39,414 nucleotides of DNA from Pseudomonadota bacterium (lineage in GTDB: Bacteria > Desulfobacterota > Syntrophia > Syntrophales > UBA8958). This document shows, piece by piece, positions 34,178-39,414 of this stretch. How positions within the stretch are numbered: the stretch's first letter is position 1; the number at the start of each line of letters is the position of its first letter. The notes beneath the pieces are model-generated. The model was not told the origin of the DNA. It did no database searches and worked only from the letters and a program-made list of their open reading frames with translations. Both the position numbers and the translations under genes were made by a program. The DNA is taken from positions 1 through 39,414 of the forward strand of contig JASGUC010000060.1 of assembly GCA_030057915.1 (NCBI GenBank), read 5' to 3'.

Positions 34178-34348
34178 GGGATTTTCCACCGGGTAAATTT
34201 GTTCTCAATGTAAATGTAAGTAGTTGATTTTGAATGATCTACTAAAACTGAGGCACGTCCTGTTTTCAGCCACTTAAAGATAGAACAAATTTACCCTGGG
34301 ATTTTCCATCGGGAATCAGGGGTTGGCGATGTGGCCGGGCAGTGTGTC
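34175..34348. repeat. Repeat family E, copy 3, split by an inserted element
   Basis: CAAGGGATTTTCCACCGGG at 34175-34193 and TGGGATTTTCCATCGGG at 34297-34313 flank an inserted 106-bp element; the second part continues AATCAGGGGTTGGCGATGTG, GCCGGGCAGTGTG as in the other copies. The duplicated GGGATTTTCC word could be a long target duplication. Confidence 0.7.
34191..34296. mobile_element. MITE-like element with 15-bp terminal inverted repeats
   Basis: GGGTAAATTTGTTCT at 34191-34205 is perfectly inverted at 34282-34296. The 106-bp element has no coding capacity. It sits within repeat E upstream of the promoter of the giant surface gene. Confidence 0.7.
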
Positions 34349-34530
34349 CGGACATCGCCTGCGATAGACGGTGAGGGCGAAAAAAAATACGAAAAGTCTT
34401 GACACGCTTTTACCCATCCAACATACTCAGAACCGTTTCCATGCTAGTTTCCTCGGACGATAATATTCGCAAGTATTCAGATACCTTCATCATTCATTGT
34501 GATTGTTGTATTTTGGGAGGTTTGCCGGTC
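34349..34530. other. Upstream region of the beta-lactamase-fold gene
   Basis: TCTTGACACGCTTTTACCC near 34395 gives a TTGACA, with CATACT about 16 bp later (near 34421), a plausible promoter. GGGAGG at 34515-34520 is the ribosome binding site for ATG 34531. Confidence 0.45.
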
Positions 34531-36633
34531 ATGAAGAAGTCGATCATCCTTTTTCTGGCTTTCTCGGTCATCGCCTGTGGTTCCAGTTCTCGGAATGTAA
34601 CGGGCTACACGATGGCCATGCAGGAAGCGCGGAATGCGGCAGATGCGATCCTCCAGGCGGGTGGAACGTCGGTCGGATTGGCAATGGTGAGTCGCGACGG
34701 GCTTGTCTTCGCCCGTGGCTACGGCCAGGCGGATGTTGCGGCCTCGGTTCCCGCAACCGAAAAGACGATGTTTCCGATAGGGTCGGTATCGAAGATATTT
34801 GCTGCCGTGGCGGTTATGCAGCTTGTCGATCAGGGGCTCGTCGATCTCGACCAGACGGTCGTCAAGTACCTCCCGTCCTTCAAGATGGCCGATCCACGCT
34901 ACACTCAGATCACGGTCAGGATGCTCCTCAATCACACATCCGGGATGCCGGGAACCATCTATACCGCCGCGGAGACGACGGTTCCGGCGCCCGGGTACGC
35001 CGACGCGGTTCTTGCGTCGCTCACATATCAGCGCCTGAAGGCCGATCCCGGGGCCTTTGCCTTCTATTGCAACGACGGCTGGACGCTGACGGATCCCCTC
35101 GTCGCGGCGGTAGGGAAAATGAGCTACGTAGATTGGGTAAAGAAGAAGATTTTCGAGCCGCTGGGGATGAATCACTCCACTTTCTCGCTTGCCCCGCTTC
35201 CTGAGGGCAGTTTCGCAAAGGCCTATCGATCCGGAACCGCGCTGCCGCAGGAATACGTGAATGTGGACGCGGCGGGCGGCATCTATTCGACGACGGCGGA
35301 CATGGCGGCGTTCGTTCGCATGTTCTTGAACGGCGGCATGTCCGACCAGGGCATACCCGTGCTCTCACCGGAATCGGTTCGGCGGATGGGCATGGACCAG
35401 ACTGTCGGAACCTTCAACCCCGTGCCGAACGCTGCCCTGGCGTACGGGCTCGGCTGGGACACCGTGAGCGAAACGGGGCTCGGCAGCGTTGGAGTCAAGG
35501 CCTGGACCAAGAACGGCGGCACTTTCTTCTACGGGTCGCAGAACATTGTCGCCCCCGATGTGGGCCTGGGCGCTGTGGCTCTCGGGCCGACGGGGGGCGG
35601 ATATGCGCCGCTCGCGATCCTGCAGCGCGTGTTGCTGCGCGCGCTCGTGGAAGACGGACGTTTAGCGGCGTACCCGGCATCGCTTCCGGCTCAAACGGCG
35701 CCGGTCGCCGCGGCCCCGGCGGGTTTGCTCGCGTCAGTCGATGGCATTTACGCCAATTATGCGCACGTCTATAAGCTCAAAGCGGAGGCCGACGGGACTG
35801 TTACCCTGCGCGTGTTGACGGCGAGCGGTTTTCCAGTCGCACCCGCAAGCGTGCTCAAGTATCGAACCGATGGCTGGTTCACATCGGATGCGGCGCCGCT
35901 GAACTCCTTTCAGGTCGTAAGCGCGGGGACCGACAAGTATCTGGCGCTGCGGGCGCCGGGCGCGAATCAGTTCTACTTGGATACCCAGGCATTCGCGATA
36001 AAGGTGACGAGCCCCGGACCGGCCCTATCCCCTGCCTGGAGCGGTCGGATCGGCAAGCAGTGGCTCGTTGTGAACGAGCACCCCGCCGGAATACCCTTCC
36101 TTGTCGATGAAGATCCCCGTTTCGGGCTGATGACGCTCGCCGATGTTCCGGGATCACTCTTCGCATTGACAGCCATTCCGCCGATCAACATGGGATGGCA
36201 GGCGCAGGCGGTCGATGCCTCTGCAAGCGACCAGAAGGCCGGGATGATGCTCCTCATTCCCGGCATCCAGGGGACGGACATCTATGATCTCGACGTCCTG
36301 ATCCGCGGTGGGGAAGAATGGCTGCGCTGGGGCGGCTACCTCCATCGACCGCTCGACAAGGCGCCGGTGCTTCCAGCGTCAACGGTTTCTTCGGTTGCCT
36401 TCGGTCCGGAGGGGTATGCGGAGTGGGTATCGATCCCGCTGAAGGGGGTGTCGCAGACCCTTTCGATTTCAGGAGTGAGCGCCTGGCGGCTATATGACAA
36501 CGGCTTCAAAACGCTCGCAGCCGGCGGCGCAAGCGGCAATCCCGTACTCGCCCCCGGCGCGGGACTCGCGTACCTGATGCTCTTCGGAGGTGCGGGCGGT
36601 GCGGGCGGCAGCGCCTCGGTCACCGTGCCGTAA
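34531..36633 (+). CDS. Beta-lactamase-fold serine hydrolase lipoprotein
   Basis: A 700-residue lipoprotein: lipobox in LAFSVIACGSSS near residue 16. The beta-lactamase/transpeptidase-like (Pfam Beta-lactamase) domain covers about 30-400. The nucleophile motif SxxK is seen as IGSVSKIF near 84 and the YxN motif as FYCNDGW near 178; a possible third motif is TKNGGTFFYG near 325. The C-terminal 300 residues are a beta-rich extension with LYLTV-like strands, ending GGAGGAGGSASVTVP. Family members include esterases, D-amino-acid peptidases and class C beta-lactamase relatives, so the substrate is unknown. The start at 34531 is preferred over an upstream in-frame ATG because of the lipoprotein signal and GGGAGG. 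It is monocistronic; copy 3 of the palindromic repeat follows directly. Confidence 0.88.
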   Translation: MKKSIILFLAFSVIACGSSSRNVTGYTMAMQEARNAADAILQAGGTSVGLAMVSRDGLVFARGYGQADVAASVPATEKTMFPIGSVSKIFAAVAVMQLVDQGLVDLDQTVVKYLPSFKMADPRYTQITVRMLLNHTSGMPGTIYTAAETTVPAPGYADAVLASLTYQRLKADPGAFAFYCNDGWTLTDPLVAAVGKMSYVDWVKKKIFEPLGMNHSTFSLAPLPEGSFAKAYRSGTALPQEYVNVDAAGGIYSTTADMAAFVRMFLNGGMSDQGIPVLSPESVRRMGMDQTVGTFNPVPNAALAYGLGWDTVSETGLGSVGVKAWTKNGGTFFYGSQNIVAPDVGLGAVALGPTGGGYAPLAILQRVLLRALVEDGRLAAYPASLPAQTAPVAAAPAGLLASVDGIYANYAHVYKLKAEADGTVTLRVLTASGFPVAPASVLKYRTDGWFTSDAAPLNSFQVVSAGTDKYLALRAPGANQFYLDTQAFAIKVTSPGPALSPAWSGRIGKQWLVVNEHPAGIPFLVDEDPRFGLMTLADVPGSLFALTAIPPINMGWQAQAVDASASDQKAGMMLLIPGIQGTDIYDLDVLIRGGEEWLRWGGYLHRPLDKAPVLPASTVSSVAFGPEGYAEWVSIPLKGVSQTLSISGVSAWRLYDNGFKTLAAGGASGNPVLAPGAGLAYLMLFGGAGGAGGSASVTVP

Positions 36634-36644
36634 AGAAAGGGGAG

Positions 36645-36737
36645 GCCTGCCGCGCCGACCCTATGCCGGCGCGCCGGCATAGGTAAAGTATCTGAAATTA
36701 TAGGTGGAATCGACGACGGTCAAAAAGTTTTCACCTG
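36645..36737. repeat. Palindrome-containing repeat, copy 3 of 3
   Basis: Palindrome at 36660-36683 with the same leader GCCGACC as copy 1 and the same tail TAAAGTATCTGAAATTATAG, GTGGAATCGACGACGGTC and AAAAAGTTTTCACCTG. It follows the stop of the beta-lactamase-fold gene by about 12 bp, a good place for a terminator. Confidence 0.88.
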
Positions 36738-36769
36738 AAAAATATCCGCCGTAATCGACGAGACATCAT

Positions 36770-37020
36770 GTAGGGGCGGCCCCCCGTGGCCGCCCTGAGG
36801 CCCCCCGTGGCCGCCCTGAGGTCCCCCCGTGGCCGCCCTGAGGCCCCCTGTGGCCGCCCTGAGGTCCCCCCGTGGCCGCCCTGATGACGTTAACCGGCAG
36901 AACAATGAACCGGTAGGGGCGGCCCCCCGTGGCCGCCCATGGGGAAGCGGTAACCGATTGGGGCAATTCGCCATTATGTAGGGGCGGCCCCCTGTGGCCG
37001 CCCTGTGGCCGCCCGGTGAC
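36770..37020. repeat. REP family A array (GTAGGGGCGGCC...GGCCGCCC)
   Basis: After GTAGGGGCGGCCCCCC, five near-identical units of GGCCCCCCGTGGCCGCCCTGA follow with period 21-22 bp (36779-36884). Further single units lie at 36914-36940 (ending CCCATGGGGAAGCGGTAACC) and 36979-37015. The unit near 36,914 resembles the sequence right after the RAYT gene at 39,373, and the same GTAGGGGCGGCC unit occurs inside the RAYT gene at 38,965. Confidence 0.9.
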
Positions 37021-37125
37021 GTTAACCGGCATAACAATGGGCAGGCACAGGGGCCTGCCGCGACCACCGGTGGCGGCGACGGCAATTGCACCAACGATGG
37101 GCAGGCACAGGGGCCTGCCCCTACC
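37004..37125. repeat. REP family B doublet (BIME-like), copy shared with the RAYT gene
   Basis: Two family B palindromes (37039-37059 and 37099-37123) separated by CGCGACCACCGG, GGCGGCGACGGCAATTGCAC. This entire block recurs at 39008-39127 with only a few changes. It sits directly upstream of the AlbA_2 gene. Confidence 0.9.
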
Positions 37126-37155
37126 AATGAAAATAATTTTCGAGGAACTTGGGAT

Positions 37156-38574
37156 ATGAAAACTGCCGAACTGATCAAGGCAGCAGAGGGCAAGACCCTG
37201 GAGTTCAAGCAGGATCTCTCTTCCCCGCGCAATCTCCTCAAGACGGTGGTGGCCTTTGCCAATACTGCTGGTGGCAGGGTCATTATCGGCGTGCAGGATA
37301 AAACACGCAAGGTCATGGGCATTGAACATCCCCTTGAAGAGGAAGAGCGCATTTGCAGCCTGATTGCCGATTCTATCAGCCCTCGTCTGGTGCCCAACGT
37401 GGAGTTGACCACCATTGACGGTAAAACTCTGCTGGTCATCGAGGTGTTCCTGAGCAATTCGCGGCCCCATTATCTACGTTCCGAGGGGCCTGAAACCGGT
37501 GTCTATGTCCGCCTTGGCTCCACCAACCGTCAAGCCGACCGGGAGCTGATTGCCGAACTGCGCCGATCCGTTGAAGGTGTGTCCTTCGACGAAATGCCCA
37601 TGCCGGAGTTGTCTCCTGCTGATCTGGATATGGAGGCGGCACAAGAGATATTTGGCGCCATCCGGAAGCTGGATGAGCAGACCCTGTTGACCTTGAAACT
37701 GCTGGCCCGGCATCAACATCAACTTGTACCTACCAAGGGAGCGGTTCTTCTTTTCGGCACAGAGCGCACGCGGCACTTCCCCGATGCCTGGGTGCAGTGC
37801 GGACGCTTTTTCGGCACAGAAAAACTCGACATTTTTGATCATATCGACATCGACGTGCCCCTGCCCAGGGCCGTGGACGAGGTGATGCTGTTTCTAAAAA
37901 AACATGCCTATCGCAGCGCGGATCTCTCCGAGGTGCGCCGCAAGGATGTCTGGAGCATCCCCCTGGGGATTTTGCGCGAAATGATCATCAACGCCCTGGT
38001 GCATAGCGACTACTCGCAGCGCGGCGCGCCGATCCGGGTAGTGTTTCTGGATGACCGCATCGAGGTGGAAAGCATGGGTATCCTGCTGCCCGGCCTGACC
38101 ATCGAGGAGATGAAACAGGGTGCCTCTCGCATCAGAAATCCGGTCATCGCTCGTGTTTTCAAAGAGTTGGGCCTAATCGAACAATGGGGCACCGGGGTGC
38201 GTCGTATCTTTGCCGAGGCCAAAGAGCTGAACCTTCCCTAACCGAAAATTGAAGAAATCGCCCTGCGCCTGCGCTTTACCGTCTATCTGGCGGCACCGCA
38301 TCAAGTACAGACCCAGGAGACCGAACAAGTCAGTGAGCAAGTCAGTGAGCAAGTCAAAATAGTCTTAAACGCCTGCAAAAAAATACCACGGACAAAAACG
38401 GAATTGTTGCGTATGCTGGGCTTGACCAATGCGTATATGAACTACAAACGGCATTTACTCCCGTTAGTTGAACAGGGAATTATAGAAATGACCATCCCTG
38501 ATAAACCAAACAGCCGCCTGCAGAAATACCGGCTGACAGAAAAAGGTGAGAACATACTGAAGGCCGTGAAATGA
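37156..38574 (+). pseudogene. AlbA_2/Schlafen-type ATP-binding regulator with an in-frame TAA
   Basis: From ATG 37156 (GAGG upstream) 361 residues are encoded: AlbA_2 (Schlafen-like) domain about 1-120 (EGKTLEFKQDLSSPRNLLKT, VVAFANTAGGRVIIGVQD), then an ATPase-like C-terminal part with REMIINALVHSDYSQRGAPI and ERIEVES-type DDRIEVESMG, GLIEQWGTGVRRIF. TAA at 38239-38241 stops it, yet the same frame stays open for 110 further codons: KIEEIALRLRFTVYLAAP, EQVSEQVSEQVKIVLNACK, a winged helix (TKTELLRMLGLTNAYMNYKR, RLQKYRLTEKGE) and TGA at 38572. Homologues read LPEPxIEE here, so GAA to TAA is the likely change. The truncated product would keep the AlbA_2 and ATPase-like parts but lose its DNA-binding winged helix. 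Confidence 0.85.
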
Positions 38575-38703
38575 ACAATGGAAAAACAGGCTGCTTCGCC
38601 GTTGGTGCAAGGAGGGCCTGCATCTTTTTAGGCCTGGAAGACCAGAACGTCGATCCGTGCAACCGGCGCTGACGATCAAAATGAATTTCGAGGAGCCAGG
38701 AGC
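38575..38703. other. Spacer before the RAYT gene
   Basis: No gene seen. Two AGGAG words at 38691-38695 and 38698-38702 precede the RAYT start; the first is at the better distance. Confidence 0.5.
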
Positions 38704-39375
38704 ATGACATACCGCACGGATAAACATCATCGGTGCTCCATTCGGTTGCGGGGCTATGATTATTCCCGGCCAGGAGCCTATTTTATCACCATTTGCGCAC
38801 AGAACCGGGAATGCCTGTTCGGTGATATTGTGAATGGGGAAATGCGGCTGAACGATGCAGGGGTGATGGTGCAGTCGGTCTGGGATGAAATCCCGGCCCA
38901 TTATCCGGGCATCTATATCGATGTATTCATTGTTATGCCCAATCATATTCACGGCATCGTCGTTGTAGGGGCGGCCCCCCGTGGCCGCCCTGATGTAATG
39001 GTCCCCTGTGGCCGCCCTGGTGACGTCACCGGGCAGAACAATGGGCAGGCACAGGGGCCTGCCGCGACCACCGGCGGCGGCGACGGCAATTGCACCAACA
39101 ATGGGCAGGCACGGGGGCCTGCCCCTACGGCAGGATCGGTGGGATTGTCATTGCCGGATGTGGTGAATCGATTCAAAAGCATGACAACGAAACGATATGC
39201 CGACGGCGCGAAACAAAACCGTTGGCCAACGTTTTCCGGTAAATTGTGGCAACGCAATTATTACGAACATATCATCCGTAATGAAAACGAATTGAACCGC
39301 AGCCGCCAATACATCATGTACAATCCGGTCAAATGGGACACCAACCGGGAAAACCCCAAAACAATGAACCGGTAG
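38704..39375 (+). CDS. REP-associated tyrosine transposase (RAYT) carrying REP sequence in its own coding region
   Basis: A 223-residue Y1/HUH transposase of the IS200-like RAYT type, which processes single-stranded REP sequences. Seen: YDYSRPGAYFITICAQNR at the N-terminus, HUH as MPNHIHGIVVV near 80, then after an insert SLPDVVNRFKSMTTKRY, LWQRNYYEHIIRNENEL and the catalytic Tyr region RQYIMYNPVKW. Between HGIVVV and the SLPDVV region lie about 54 residues of Gly, Ala, Pro and Arg that are translated REP units (38965-39127). Ordinary RAYTs have a short loop here, so REP DNA was inserted without breaking the frame. The stop codon TAG is itself the start of the REP unit that follows. Activity may be retained since the catalytic His and Tyr parts are intact. 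Confidence 0.92.
   Translation: MTYRTDKHHRCSIRLRGYDYSRPGAYFITICAQNRECLFGDIVNGEMRLNDAGVMVQSVWDEIPAHYPGIYIDVFIVMPNHIHGIVVVGAAPRGRPDVMVPCGRPGDVTGQNNGQAQGPAATTGGGDGNCTNNGQARGPAPTAGSVGLSLPDVVNRFKSMTTKRYADGAKQNRWPTFSGKLWQRNYYEHIIRNENELNRSRQYIMYNPVKWDTNRENPKTMNR
38965..39127. repeat. REP units (families A and B) inside the RAYT coding region
   Basis: GTAGGGGCGGCCCCCC and GGCCGCCCTGA (family A) are followed by CCCCTGTGGCCGCCCTGG, then TGACGTCACCGGGCAGAACA and two family B palindromes at 39043 and 39103. The block is about 163 bp, almost exactly 54 codons, and its second part duplicates 37004-37123. Confidence 0.9.
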
Positions 39376-39414
39376 GGGCGGTTCGCGAACCGCCCATGGG
39401 GATGCGGTAACCGA
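39373..39414. repeat. REP-like unit following the RAYT gene
   Basis: TAGGGGCGGTTCGCGAACCG with a perfect CGGTTCGCGAACCG palindrome, then CCCATGGGGATGCGGTAACC. The flanking words AACAATGAACCGG before it and CCCATGGGG after it match 36901-36955 except for the stem. The window ends inside it. Confidence 0.75.

Noticed and set aside
36779..36884. CRISPR array
   Set aside because: The 21-22-bp units are contiguous tandem REP copies without unique spacers, and no cas gene is present.
38239..38241. Programmed readthrough of TAA in the AlbA_2 gene
   Set aside because: No readthrough-promoting context or pseudoknot was recognised, and two other accessory genes in the window carry similar nonsense changes, so decay is simpler.

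Overview
The window looks like an accessory region of a Gram-negative, moderately GC-rich bacterium, most plausibly a deltaproteobacterium of the Syntrophus/Smithella type. This is inferred from gene style: REP/RAYT repeats, split defence genes, HD-GYP signalling, a NosD/dockerin surface protein and secreted FlgT/LPP20-like proteins. No rRNA, tRNA or CRISPR array was recognised, so the taxonomy is an inference.

Bases 1-13,300 are a heavily eroded defence and toxin-antitoxin island. On the minus strand, from about 4.8 kb down to the left edge, lie the remains of one defence operon: a DNA methyltransferase C-terminus interrupted by a four-helix-bundle (IVS-like) insertion, an intact MntA/HepT pair, an internally deleted type III-like restriction subunit, and a DrmA-type (DISARM) helicase cut off just before its last helicase motif. 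A second MntA/HepT pair (HepT without its usual histidine) and an apparently complete DarT/DarG module follow on the plus strand. Next come a large helical protein of unknown function (minus), fragments of DUF433, HEPN and HicA genes, intact HicB and MNT genes, a phage gpG-like fragment and a broken RelE/Xre pair.

Bases 13,409-19,924 hold an apparently intact type I restriction-modification operon in the order hsdR-hsdS-rhuM/fic-hsdM, with a Fic-domain gene between specificity and methylation subunits. Bases 20,181-23,915 hold a promoter-led operon of three exported proteins; the first two carry domains that are joined in one polypeptide in the flagellar protein FlgT. A related, frameshifted fragment lies at 24.6-25.2 kb. 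After it come a membrane-bound GAF/HD-GYP protein, a LecA/PA-IL-like secreted protein, a giant (2,023-residue) exported beta-helix/propeller/dockerin protein with a near-consensus promoter, and a beta-lactamase-fold lipoprotein.

Bases 36,640-39,414 contain REP arrays, an AlbA_2/Schlafen-type ATP-binding regulator split by one in-frame TAA, and a RAYT (REP-associated transposase) that carries REP sequence in frame within its own coding region.

Repeats run through the whole window: a 49-bp direct repeat at both ends of the first island, three copies of a roughly 80-90-bp element built on a perfect 24-bp palindrome, three copies of an element with promoter-like edges (one split by a MITE-like insertion), IS21-like and IS91-like remnants, and several REP families. 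At least three genes carry single in-frame stop codons with otherwise open downstream frames, so the accessory gene set appears to be decaying by point mutation as well as by insertion and deletion.
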